Shown here one piece after another: positions 8,170 to 16,379 of a DNA stretch of 64,000 nt. The translations under genes and the position numbers were made by a program. The notes below the pieces were generated by a model. That model did not search any database. It was given only the letters and a program-made list of their open reading frames with translations, and was not told the DNA's origin. Numbering within the stretch: the stretch's first letter is position 1; each line of letters opens with the position of its first letter. The stretch comes from Actinacidiphila oryziradicis (GTDB taxonomy: Bacteria; Actinomycetota; Actinomycetes; Streptomycetales; Streptomycetaceae), in NCBI RefSeq assembly GCF_005047355.1, contig NZ_SUMC01000001.1:434001-498000 (forward strand). Direction: 5' to 3'.

Positions 8170-8856
8170 TCAGGCCGCGGTTTTGCGGTTGATCAGGCGC
8201 GGCATCAGGCGGAAGCCGATGCCACCGGCAACCATGGTCCCCGCGCCGAGGAGCAGGAAAGTGGTGTCGCCGGCGCCGGTCGCGGCGAGCTGCGACTTGG
8301 TGCTGCCCTGGGTCACCGTCTGAGTGCTGGTGTTGTCGGTGCCGGTGTTGTTCGCGCAGTTCACGCTGCCACCGGAGAGGGTGCAGGTGGTGCCGCCGTC
8401 GGTGCCGCTGCTCGACGAGGGGCCGCTCGTCGCGGAGGACGAGCTGCTCGCGGTGGGCGTGGGAGTGCCGCCGCTGCCGTTGCTGTCACCGACACCCGAA
8501 ATCGTGCCCCCGGTGGGCGGCGCAGTGGTAGGCGGCTCCGTCGTGGGCGGCGCGGTCGTGGGCGGCTCCGTCGTGGGCGGCGCAGTGGTAGGCGGCTCCG
8601 TCGTGGGCGGCGCGGTCGTGGGCGGCTCCGTCGTGGGCGGCGCAGTGGTAGGCGGCTCCGTCGTAGGCGGCACGTCGGTCGCCGTGGGCAGGTCGACAGC
8701 GACGGACACGCCGCTCGAATCGACGGAGGCGGACACGGGACCGGCGTTCAAGTCGATCGCCTGGGCGACCCCCGCCGCGGTCAGGGAGGCGCCTGCCGCA
8801 ATAACGGCCGCTGCGGCTATACGGGCCACACGCAACCGAGTGTTCTTCTTGGTCAT
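8170..8856 (-). CDS. Sortase-anchored (LAxTG) surface protein with a PPTTEP-type stalk
   Basis: A 228-residue cell-wall protein. It has a signal peptide (RVARIAAAAVIAAGASLTAA, cleaved after AQA near residue 32), a short head region, then five copies of PPTTEPPTTA (about residues 62-112) forming an extended Pro/Thr stalk. A Ser/Thr-rich part with a CTLSGGSVNC Cys pair follows. The C-terminus has LAATG, a hydrophobic helix (TTFLLLGAGTMVAGGIGF) and a basic tail (RLINRK), the signal for class E sortases of actinobacteria. Thr-rich repeats suggest glycosylation. The function may be wall spacing or adhesion; no ligand domain is visible. Confidence 0.85.
   Translation of the reverse strand: MTKKNTRLRVARIAAAAVIAAGASLTAAGVAQAIDLNAGPVSASVDSSGVSVAVDLPTATDVPPTTEPPTTAPPTTEPPTTAPPTTEPPTTAPPTTEPPTTAPPTTEPPTTAPPTGGTISGVGDSNGSGGTPTPTASSSSSATSGPSSSSGTDGGTTCTLSGGSVNCANNTGTDNTSTQTVTQGSTKSQLAATGAGDTTFLLLGAGTMVAGGIGFRLMPRLINRKTAA
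8520..8675. repeat. 30-bp coding repeat for PPTTEPPTTA
   Basis: About five near-identical 30-bp units, organised as a 60-bp higher-order repeat with alternating third-base variants (cgcagtggta versus cgcggtcgtg). They encode the Pro/Thr stalk of the sortase substrate. Expect length variation between strains. Confidence 0.9.
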
Positions 8857-8934
8857 CTGCCAACTACCCCCAGTAGCTATTCGCGTCTATAGAGCAGCCA
8901 TGCACTAGGAAGCGTCACGCGGGGCACACGAACA

Positions 8935-8958
8935 GTGGACCATGCATGCATGATCCAC
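8935..8958. promoter_or_regulatory. 24-bp near-perfect palindrome upstream of the surface protein gene
   Basis: Arms gtgga/tccac flank a catgcatgcatg core; only one symmetric position mismatches. It lies about 80-100 bp upstream of the minus-strand ATG at 8856, in the gap between this gene and prfB. Position and symmetry suggest an operator. The regulator is unknown. Confidence 0.45.
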
Positions 8959-9126
8959 TCATCCCCGTTCGTTCACGCCCCAGTCATGGGCATGCCGCGC
9001 CCCACCCTCCCCAGTTTTCACAGCCACGTCAAGGCCATTACACACGCAATGCCCGAATTACATTGACTTGCCAGTCACTTACTTATCGGGCTGTTACCGA
9101 GAACACCAAGTGGGTCGCCTGCTGGG

Positions 9127-10233
9127 CTACTTCTGGCCCTGCTTGCGCCAGCGGATACCGGCCTCCAGGAAGCCGTCGATGTCGCCGTCGAGGACGCCCT
9201 GCGGGTTGCCGACCTCGTAGTCCGTACGCAGGTCCTTGACCATCTGGTACGGATGCAGGACGTACGAACGCATCTGGTTGCCCCATGAGTTGCCGCCGTC
9301 GCCCTTGAGTGCGTCCATCCTGGCCTGCTCCTCCTGACGGCGGCGTTCGAGCAGCTTCGCCTGGAGGACGTTCATGGCGCTGGCCTTGTTCTGGATCTGG
9401 GAGCGCTCGTTCTGGCAGGACACAACGATGCCGGTGGGGATGTGGGTGATCCGGACGGCGGAGTCCGTGGTGTTCACGCCCTGGCCGCCGGGGCCGGAGG
9501 CGCGGTAGACGTCGATGCGGAGCTCGGTCTCGTCGATCTCGACATGGTCACTCGACTCGACGACCGGGAGCACCTCGACCCCCGCGAACGAGGTCTGCCG
9601 GCGGCCCTGGTTGTCGAACGGCGAGATCCGCACCAGACGGTGCGTGCCCTGCTCGACGGAGAGGGTGCCGTAGGCGTACGGGACCTTGACCACAAAGGTG
9701 CTCGATTTGATGCCCGCCTCTTCGGCGTACGACGTTTCGTAGACCTCGGTGGGATAACCGTGGCGCTCGGCCCAGCGCAGATACATCCGCTGGAGCTGCT
9801 CGGCGAAGTCGGCGGCATCCACGCCGCCGGCCTCGGCACGGACGTTGACGAGCGCCTCGCGGGCGTCGTACTCGCCGGAGAGGAGGGTACGGACCTCCAT
9901 CTCGTCGAGCGCCTTGCGGACCGAGACGAGTTCGCTCTCGGCCTCGGCGAGGGTGTCGGCGTCATCCTCGGCCTCGGCGAGCTCGAAGAGCACTTCGAGG
10001 TCGTCGATCCGGTGGCGGAGGGCTTCGGTCTTACGGACCTCCGCCTGGATGTGGGAGAGCTTGCTGGTGATCTTCTGGGCGGCCTCCGGGTCGTCCCACA
10101 GGGACGGCGCCGCGGCCTGCTCCTCGAGCACGGCGATGTCTGCCCTCAGCTTGTCGAGGTCCAGGACGGCCTCGATCGACCCCATGGTCGAGGAGAGGGA
10201 CTTCAGCTCTTCGGATACATCGACGACTGCCAC
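9127..10233 (-). CDS. prfB: Peptide chain release factor 2
   Basis: A 368-residue class I release factor reading UAA and UGA. The SPF anticodon-like tripeptide is in [10 protein letters not shown] (about residue 200) and the catalytic GGQ in [13 protein letters not shown] (about residue 247). The frame is continuous, so there is no programmed +1 frameshift as in E. coli prfB. The start ATG ([13 protein letters not shown]) gives normal length. It is upstream of ftsEX as in many actinobacteria, but separated from it by two genes. Confidence 0.98.
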   Translation of the reverse strand: MAVVDVSEELKSLSSTMGSIEAVLDLDKLRADIAVLEEQAAAPSLWDDPEAAQKITSKLSHIQAEVRKTEALRHRIDDLEVLFELAEAEDDADTLAEAESELVSVRKALDEMEVRTLLSGEYDAREALVNVRAEAGGVDAADFAEQLQRMYLRWAERHGYPTEVYETSYAEEAGIKSSTFVVKVPYAYGTLSVEQGTHRLVRISPFDNQGRRQTSFAGVEVLPVVESSDHVEIDETELRIDVYRASGPGGQGVNTTDSAVRITHIPTGIVVSCQNERSQIQNKASAMNVLQAKLLERRRQEEQARMDALKGDGGNSWGNQMRSYVLHPYQMVKDLRTDYEVGNPQGVLDGDIDGFLEAGIRWRKQGQK

Positions 10234-10409
10234 AGCTCCAGCCTACCGGCTGGGCCAGCATGGGCCGCCGCCCCGGCGTTGGGAGAGTGCTGCTTGCCCG
10301 GACCCGGTGCCCGCGCTGCGGCACGGTGCTCACCATGGCGTCGCGTTCCGGGCCGGTCCAGAAGGGCTGCCACTGCGGTAATGGGTCGGGCGGGGGCACC
10401 CGGAAACCA

Positions 10410-13400
10410 TCAGACCAGCGGCGGGGCCGCTTCCGCTCCGGCGGAGTCGGCGGCGCGCTGGAGGGCGCTGGCGAGGAGGGCCAGATCGGTCGGCCCGTTG
10501 CCGAGCTCGCGGAGGGTGCGGCGGGCCGGGGGGTCGCCCATCCGTTCCCATTCAAGGGGGACGACGGTCGGGCGGAGGGTGGCGGTACGGGGGATGCGGC
10601 CGGTGATCCGGCCCGTCTGGAACGGGAGGACGGCGCCGCCGGGGCGGCGGAGATAGCCGCGGCCGACCAGGGAGTCCTCGATCCCGGCCGGATCGTCGAC
10701 GGCGACGAGGAGCGCCGCGGACTCCGGCTCCTCGGTGCGCAGGGCGATACGGAGCCGGGACTGCTCGTCGGCGTCGGTCTCCGCGGTGCGCTCGGGGCGG
10801 CCGGTGGCGGTGATGAGGTGGACGCCGAGGCGGGCGCCGTCGCGGGCGACGGCTTCCAGGGCGCGTACGACGGAGCCGGCCGCCGGCCGGCCGGTGCTGC
10901 CGAGGGCGGGGGCGACCAGGGCGTCGAAGTCGTCTACGAGGACCACAAGCCTGGGCACGGGCGGTTCGGTGCGGATCTGCAGCCTGAGGGTGCCCTGCTC
11001 GGACGGCTTGCGGCCGTCGGCCCGCACGGCGGCGGAGGACTGCCGGGGCACGGCGGGCCGCCGCCAGCGGTCGAAGTCCACACCCTCCAGTACGGCCTCA
11101 CGGCGTTTGAGCTCGGCGCTGAGCGCCTGGGCGAACTCGCGCATGCGCAACGGGTCGGTCGCTGAGAGGTATGTGGAGACATGTGGGAGGTCCGTGCAGC
11201 ACCGCAGGCCTTCTCCGCGCTCCAGGCCACCGCCGTCAATGAGTACGAGGGCCAGCCGGTCGGGCCGGTCGGCGGCGGCCACCGCGGCGGCCACGGAGCG
11301 CAGCAGCTCGGTCTTGCCGGAGCCGGGCGCGCCGCCGGCCAGCAGATGCGGCCCCTCGCTGACGAGGTCGACGACGACCGGGCCGGCCGGGCCGACCCCG
11401 AGGACGACGGGGACAGCCGGGACGGACCCGGAGCCGGCCGGGATGCGGGCGGCGTCGGACCAGCGGGCGGTGATCTTGGCCGGGGTGGCCAGGGCCAGGT
11501 CCAGCGCGTCGAGGAGGCGGGCGGTCTCGGGCAGGGCGCTGCGGGAGGCCGGCCCCGCGGCGTCACCTTCACGCAGGGGTGCGAGGGCGCGGGAGAATCG
11601 CTCGGCCCAGGCGGAGGACACCGCGTCCAGCGTCATCCGCTCGGGCCCGTACGGCTCGATCCGCAGCGCCGTGGCGACATCGCCCTCCAGGAGCGCGAGC
11701 GCACCGCACTCGGCGGCGAGCAACTCGGGACGCTCGGCGAGGCACAGGACGTGCACGCCGGCGGACGGCCCGGTGGACGCGATCCGGCCGATGGCCTCGC
11801 GCAGCGCGGCCGAGCCGGGGTCGCCGTCCAACACGAGCAGGGTGTACGGGCCCTCGCGGTGGTCCGCGGCCTGCGCGACGGCGTCCGGCCCGGCGGCGGC
11901 CCAGGCGGGGCCGAGGGCACCGTCCTCCAAGCGCCGGACCAGCTCGGCGGTGCGCGCCTCGGCCTGCTCGCGGCTGAGGGCGAGCAGCAGGCGGCAGTCC
12001 TGGCCGTGGGCGGGGCGGAGGTGGGGCAGCCAGTTGAGCCAGGCCCATTCCTCGGCGCGCTGCTCGGCCGGACGACCGCGGTCGGCGCTGACCAGGACCA
12101 CTTCGAGGGTGCTCGGCGGGTGCAGCGCGACCAGCTGGGCGATGACCGACCGGGCCAGCCCGGCCAGCCGTGGGCGCGGCCCGGCCAGGCCCAGCGCATA
12201 TGTGTGCGGGTCCCGCAGGTCCACGGTGAAGGGGACGGCGGGCAGGGTGCCGAAGCCGTCCTCGGCCAGGAGATCGGCGGTGCCGAGCCGCACGGTCAGG
12301 GCGTCGGGATGTCCGGCTCCGCGCTCCCACAGCCGCGGGCCCGGGCCCAGCGCCGTCAGCAGCACCTCCGCCGGATCCGGCCATCGCTGCCGCAGCGCCG
12401 CCGCCTCTGCGCCCAGCCGGTCGTCGTCCGCCACGGGCTCCGCTCCGGCCGCTTCCGGCCGCCCGGCGGTCAGCCGCCGCGCCCACGCGCCTATGGCACT
12501 GGCCATCCGGCTTCCGGGCGTGTCCTGCCGCCCGGACCCTTCGGTCCCGGCCCGCGGATCCGGGCCGCCGCCGGTCCAGCGATGCTGGATGGTCATGTCG
12601 CCCTGGCCGCTCCGGGACGCCGGGTCCGGGGAACCCGCCGATGCCGTCCCGGCCGCGTCGGGCCGCCGGGCGGCGTCCGGCTCCGCGGCAGCCCGGCCCG
12701 GGGCCGCATCGCCGGGCGCGGGCCGGCCTTCCTCGGCGGCCCCCCGGGCCGGGCGGAGCCACTCCCGCCGGGCGCGATCCGCTGCGGGCTGCTCCGGGAC
12801 GGGCGCTCCGGGCGCCCGGTCGTGCCGGGGGTGGGCCTCGTCCTCGCCACGGGTGGCGGACGGCCGGGCCGGGCTGTCGCCCTGGGCTGCCGGGCCGCCT
12901 GCGGGGGCCGCGCCGGCACCGGGGCCCTGATCGTGCCGTCCGGCGGTGGGGTGGCCGCCGGCACGGCCGCCGACGACGACCGGCCGTGGCGGGCCGTCCG
13001 CACGGCCGGTCGCGCCAGGTGCCGAAAATCGGCTCGTATGAGCGCCGCCGCCGGCTGCGGCGGGCGTCGCGCCCGGGACCCGGTCGGGCCAGGCTGCCGG
13101 GGGCAGGCTGACCCGGAGGTGCCCGTCGCCGTCGGGGATGGCCGGGATGGAGGGCGGGGGCGAGGGGACGACGGCGCCGGGGGTGGGGGGTTCCAGGCAG
13201 AGGGTGGATTCGCCGAGGCGCAGCAGCGCCCCGCCGGGCAGCGGGACGGCCTGCTCGCCGACGGGCCGGTCGTCGACGGAGGTGCCGTTGGTGGAGCGCA
13301 GGTCGGCGACAGTGACCCGGCCGTCGTCGCCGACGGTGACCTCGCAGTGCAGCCGGGAGACGTCGGGGTCGTCCAGCGGGACGTCGGCGTCCGCCGAACG

Positions 13401-13778
13401 GCCGATACGGACCTTCCCGCCCTGGAGCAGATGGACACCGCCCGCGTCCGGGCCGCCGATGACATGGAGGCGGGCGGCCGCTGAGGCGGCCGGGCGGGGA
13501 CCGGCATGGGTGTCGGCGGGGGCGTGCAGGGCCAGGACTGCGCCGTCGACCAGCGGCGGGACGCCGAGGACGGCGGTCTGTGGGTCCAGGCGGTCGGCAC
13601 CGGCATAGAGGACCGGGGTGGAGCCGGAGGCCCGCGCGGGCTGCCCGGAGCCGGAGCCGGTGGCCAGCGCGCCGGCCACCGCGGCGAGGGAGGTGCCCGC
13701 CGGGGCGGTGACGAGCACGTCGTAGGAGCGCGCCGCGCGACCGCTGCGCGGCCCCAGCACGGTCAGCCGGATCTGCAT
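10410..13778 (-). CDS. FHA domain / FtsK-SpoIIIE-type ATPase
   Basis: A 1122-residue cytosolic protein. A ubiquitin-like N-terminal segment (about residues 1-90) resembles the N-terminus of EssC-type proteins. A canonical FHA domain follows (about 95-180: IGRSADAD, SRLHCEV, STNGT), which binds phosphothreonine. Next is a long Pro/Ala/Gly-rich linker (about 200-500). The C-terminal part is FtsK-like, with Walker A GAPGSGKTELLRS (about 815) and Walker B LVVLVDDFDAL (about 941). The usual DPKG motif after strand 3 is replaced by DGGG. No transmembrane helices or DNA-orienting gamma domain are evident. The start is ATG 13778 (MQIRLTVLG). It lies divergent from a Ser/Thr kinase, so it is a plausible phospho-regulated motor. 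Confidence 0.85.
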   Translation of the reverse strand: MQIRLTVLGPRSGRAARSYDVLVTAPAGTSLAAVAGALATGSGSGQPARASGSTPVLYAGADRLDPQTAVLGVPPLVDGAVLALHAPADTHAGPRPAASAAARLHVIGGPDAGGVHLLQGGKVRIGRSADADVPLDDPDVSRLHCEVTVGDDGRVTVADLRSTNGTSVDDRPVGEQAVPLPGGALLRLGESTLCLEPPTPGAVVPSPPPSIPAIPDGDGHLRVSLPPAAWPDRVPGATPAAAGGGAHTSRFSAPGATGRADGPPRPVVVGGRAGGHPTAGRHDQGPGAGAAPAGGPAAQGDSPARPSATRGEDEAHPRHDRAPGAPVPEQPAADRARREWLRPARGAAEEGRPAPGDAAPGRAAAEPDAARRPDAAGTASAGSPDPASRSGQGDMTIQHRWTGGGPDPRAGTEGSGRQDTPGSRMASAIGAWARRLTAGRPEAAGAEPVADDDRLGAEAAALRQRWPDPAEVLLTALGPGPRLWERGAGHPDALTVRLGTADLLAEDGFGTLPAVPFTVDLRDPHTYALGLAGPRPRLAGLARSVIAQLVALHPPSTLEVVLVSADRGRPAEQRAEEWAWLNWLPHLRPAHGQDCRLLLALSREQAEARTAELVRRLEDGALGPAWAAAGPDAVAQAADHREGPYTLLVLDGDPGSAALREAIGRIASTGPSAGVHVLCLAERPELLAAECGALALLEGDVATALRIEPYGPERMTLDAVSSAWAERFSRALAPLREGDAAGPASRSALPETARLLDALDLALATPAKITARWSDAARIPAGSGSVPAVPVVLGVGPAGPVVVDLVSEGPHLLAGGAPGSGKTELLRSVAAAVAAADRPDRLALVLIDGGGLERGEGLRCCTDLPHVSTYLSATDPLRMREFAQALSAELKRREAVLEGVDFDRWRRPAVPRQSSAAVRADGRKPSEQGTLRLQIRTEPPVPRLVVLVDDFDALVAPALGSTGRPAAGSVVRALEAVARDGARLGVHLITATGRPERTAETDADEQSRLRIALRTEEPESAALLVAVDDPAGIEDSLVGRGYLRRPGGAVLPFQTGRITGRIPRTATLRPTVVPLEWERMGDPPARRTLRELGNGPTDLALLASALQRAADSAGAEAAPPLV

Positions 13779-14122
13779 CGCCGTCCGCGGTCCCTTCTGC
13801 CCGGGGCTCGGGCGCGTCGACACGTAACAAGCAAACACGTACACGGAGCAAGAACGACAACAACGACAAGCACGAATCGAGCGGCCCCCGTTGCCCCGCC
13901 ACACCCGTTTCGGATGCATCCTCCCACTACCCACTGACAACCTGACCCCGGTCTCCCCTCCCGCGATCTTGAGCGGTCGGCGGCGGCCGGAAAAGGCAAC
14001 CAACCGACCGTACCCCGCGTCCTACTGCCATACCCCCACCCGGGCAGAACCCGGGTGCCTCGCAGTCAGCGGCACTACAGTGGGCCGGACAGGTATCGGA
14101 CCCAGGGAGCGGAGCGCAGATC
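13779..14122. promoter_or_regulatory. Divergent region FHA-ATPase / Ser-Thr kinase
   Basis: A 344-bp non-coding spacer. It includes degenerate acgacaa repeats (about 13850-13870) and an inverted repeat acccggg/cccgggt (14038-14044 with 14050-14056) about 70 bp upstream of the kinase start. A -10-like tacagt is near 14078. Promoters for both genes are expected; their exact positions are uncertain. Confidence 0.4.
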
Positions 14123-15769
14123 GTGCGGCCGGTTGGCAGCAAGTACCTCCTCGAGGAGCCGCTCGGGCGCGGCGCCACGGGCACCGTGTGGCGGTCCCAG
14201 GTGCGCGACACCGGCGAGATCGTCGCGATCAAGGTGCTCAAAGAGGAGCTCGCGAACGACGCCGACGTGGTGATGCGTTTCCTGCGTGAGCGCTCGGTCC
14301 TGCTGCGGCTGCGCCACGAGCACATCGTGCGGGTCCGGGATCTGGTCGTCGAGGGCGATCTGCTGGCCCTGGTGATGGATCTGGTCGACGGCCCGGACCT
14401 GTACCGCTATCTGCGCGAGAACGGGCCGTTCTCCCCGGTGGCCACCGCTCTGCTCACCGCCGCGGTCGCGGACGCGCTCGCCACCAGCCACGCCGACGGC
14501 GTAGTCCATCGCGATCTCAAGCCCGCGAACGTACTGCTCGCGACCGTCACCGGCGCGGACGGCAGTGCGCAGATGCACCCGATGTTGACCGACTTCGGCA
14601 TCGCCCGGCTCGCGGATTCGCCCGGCGTCACCCGTACGCATGAGTTCGTCGGCACCCCCGCCTATATAGCGCCGGAATCGGCGCGGGGCCGCCCGCAGAC
14701 CTCGGCGGTCGACATCTACGGCGCCGGCATCCTGCTGTACGAGCTGGTCACCGGCCATCCGCCCTTCCGGGGTGAGAGCGCGCTCGAAGTCCTTCACCAG
14801 CACCTGAGCGAGGAGCCGCGCCGTCCCAGCACGGTGCCGGAGCCGCTATGGACGGTCATAGAGCACTGCCTTCGTAAGGAACCCGAGGAACGCCCGAGCG
14901 CCCAGAGCCTCGCACATGCCCTGCGCGTGGTCGCGGCCGGCATCGGTGTGCACTCCTCCGCGGCGGCGGCCGAGGCCGCGCTGGGTGTCGCCGCGCTGCT
15001 CGCGCCCGACCGGTCGCCGGCCACGGTCCCGGGCGCGACGTCCTTCGCGGGCATCGGCGGCGACGCCGACCCGACCCAGGTGCTCCAGAACCGTGGGACG
15101 TACGACCCGAACTCCGTCACGAGCGTGCTGCCGGCCGGGATGAACAACGGGGCGAACGCCGACCCCACCCAGGTCCTCCCCAACGGCTCGGGGCCGGCCG
15201 CCGACCGCACGCGCGCGCTTCCGCCCCTGCCGGACGGCGCGCCGCAGAGCCCGCACCCCTGGGAGTCCCAGCTCAACGCGGCCCGCAACCGCGCCCAGCA
15301 GACCGAGGTCCAGTACCTCAGCCCCGACCAGGACCCCCTCCGCCACCGCCCCCGCCGCCAGCCGCCGGGGCCGGGGGCCGCCCCGCAGTCGTACGCGCCC
15401 CAACAGCAGCAACCCCAGGCCCAGCCCCAGCAGCAACCGCAGCGCCGGTCGCAGCGCCAGCCTCAGCAGCAGGCCCAGCCCGGCTACCAGCAGCCCCAGC
15501 CGCAGCGGTACGAGCCCCAGCGGCCGCCCGCCCCCGAGCCCCCGCCGCGCCGCGAGCCGCGATCCCGGGGCGCCAACCCGATGAAGATCCCCGGCCTGGG
15601 CTGCCTCAAGGGCTGCATGACGATGATCATCGTCCTCGCCATCATCCTGGTCGCGGCCTGGTACCTCGGGCCGTTGCACAGCTGGTACAACTCCGGCCGG
15701 GCGACCTGGCTTTCGGTGAGCCACTGGTTCGGCTCGATCCAGAATTGGGTCTCCTCGGTCGGCGGCTAG
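14123..15769 (+). CDS. Membrane-anchored Ser/Thr protein kinase (PkaA/PkaB-like)
   Basis: A 548-residue Hanks-type kinase. It has a glycine loop GRGATGTVW (about residues 15-23), catalytic Lys in VAIKVL (37), catalytic loop HRDLKPANV, DFG as TDFGIARL, the APES motif and the C-lobe Arg. A Gln/Pro-rich linker (about 400-475) follows, then one transmembrane helix (CMTMIIVLAIILVAAWYLGP, about 493-512) and a short extracellular tail. PASTA domains are absent, so it is not the PknB cell-wall sensor type. GTG 14123 is the start. Neighbouring FHA ATPase and a second kinase suggest a phospho-signalling locus; I recall the S. coelicolor pkaA-pkaB pair in this position. Confidence 0.92.
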   Translation: MRPVGSKYLLEEPLGRGATGTVWRSQVRDTGEIVAIKVLKEELANDADVVMRFLRERSVLLRLRHEHIVRVRDLVVEGDLLALVMDLVDGPDLYRYLRENGPFSPVATALLTAAVADALATSHADGVVHRDLKPANVLLATVTGADGSAQMHPMLTDFGIARLADSPGVTRTHEFVGTPAYIAPESARGRPQTSAVDIYGAGILLYELVTGHPPFRGESALEVLHQHLSEEPRRPSTVPEPLWTVIEHCLRKEPEERPSAQSLAHALRVVAAGIGVHSSAAAAEAALGVAALLAPDRSPATVPGATSFAGIGGDADPTQVLQNRGTYDPNSVTSVLPAGMNNGANADPTQVLPNGSGPAADRTRALPPLPDGAPQSPHPWESQLNAARNRAQQTEVQYLSPDQDPLRHRPRRQPPGPGAAPQSYAPQQQQPQAQPQQQPQRRSQRQPQQQAQPGYQQPQPQRYEPQRPPAPEPPPRREPRSRGANPMKIPGLGCLKGCMTMIIVLAIILVAAWYLGPLHSWYNSGRATWLSVSHWFGSIQNWVSSVGG

Positions 15770-15844
15770 ACCCTGTCCGGCCGATCGTGATCGGCCCCTT
15801 CGCCACCGCCGTGCCCGCTGCGGAGCAGCCGATGTCACGAGCAG

Positions 15845-15868
15845 CCTCCCCCAGTTACCGATGGGAGG
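15845..15868. repeat. Short intergenic hairpin repeat (cctccc...gggagg)
   Basis: Arms cctccc and gggagg with flanking cccccag on both sides. From memory, similar cccccagyTaccgntgggagg elements recur between genes in many Streptomyces genomes. Nothing here shows a function. Confidence 0.35.
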
Positions 15869-16001
15869 TGCCCCCAGCGCGGCGGGCGTCCATGATAGGC
15901 CGGACACGGCCTGGTAGCGGGACGCCTGCCGGACGGCGCGACGGCGCGGAGCGGCCCCGCCGGCGAGGCCGACGTTCACACCTCGCCGGCCTCGCCGCCG
16001 G

Positions 16002-16222
16002 ATCGCGGGCGGCGCCAGCGGCCTGGTGGAGGTACGCCTCGACAGCCTCACCGCGACACCCGTCGGCAGCTTCGCCCTCGCCAAGGCGGCGGCTGGCAGA
16101 CCTGGCAGACCGTCCCGGCCAATATCAGCGCCGTCACCGGCACCCATACCGTCTATCTGACATTCACCAGCGGCCAGAGCGCGGACTTCGTGAACCTCAA
16201 CCGGTCCACATTCGGCACCTGA
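16002..16222 (+). pseudogene. Relic of a carbohydrate-binding module (CBM6-like) C-terminus
   Basis: Two short reading frames together resemble the last 70 residues of a family 6 carbohydrate-binding module. The first, IAGGASGLVEVRLDSLTATP, matches the strand before the Ca2+/sugar site. The second, GGWQTWQTVPANISAVTGTH, is followed by a beta segment ending DFVNLNRSTFGT and a stop at 16220. The frames change around 16086 and no start, signal peptide or enzyme domain precedes them within 250 bp. It is best read as the decayed 3' end of a secreted glycosidase gene left between two kinase genes. Confidence 0.7.
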
Positions 16223-16379
16223 GGCCTCCAACTGTCACCCACTCAGGCAATTTATCGACTTCTGGAGGGTGATTTCTCCCGCAGAAGCCACACTCACCCC
16301 TCACCGGTTCCCCCAATCCGCTCCCACCCGCGTAGTTTTGTCGCCAACACGACGGCACGTCGGAGGAGTCGGAGCAGCC

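Noticed and set aside
8520..8675. Possible CRISPR array
   Set aside because: The repeats are contiguous with no spacers and stay in frame as a Pro/Thr stalk.
14846..16231. 461-codon minus-strand ORF opposite the kinase tail
   Set aside because: It mirrors the Gln/Pro-rich linker codons and has no motifs or ribosome-binding site.
15745..16272. 175-codon ORF between the kinases
   Set aside because: Composition is Arg/Pro/Ser shadow-like; the real signal in this stretch is the CBM6 relic in other frames.
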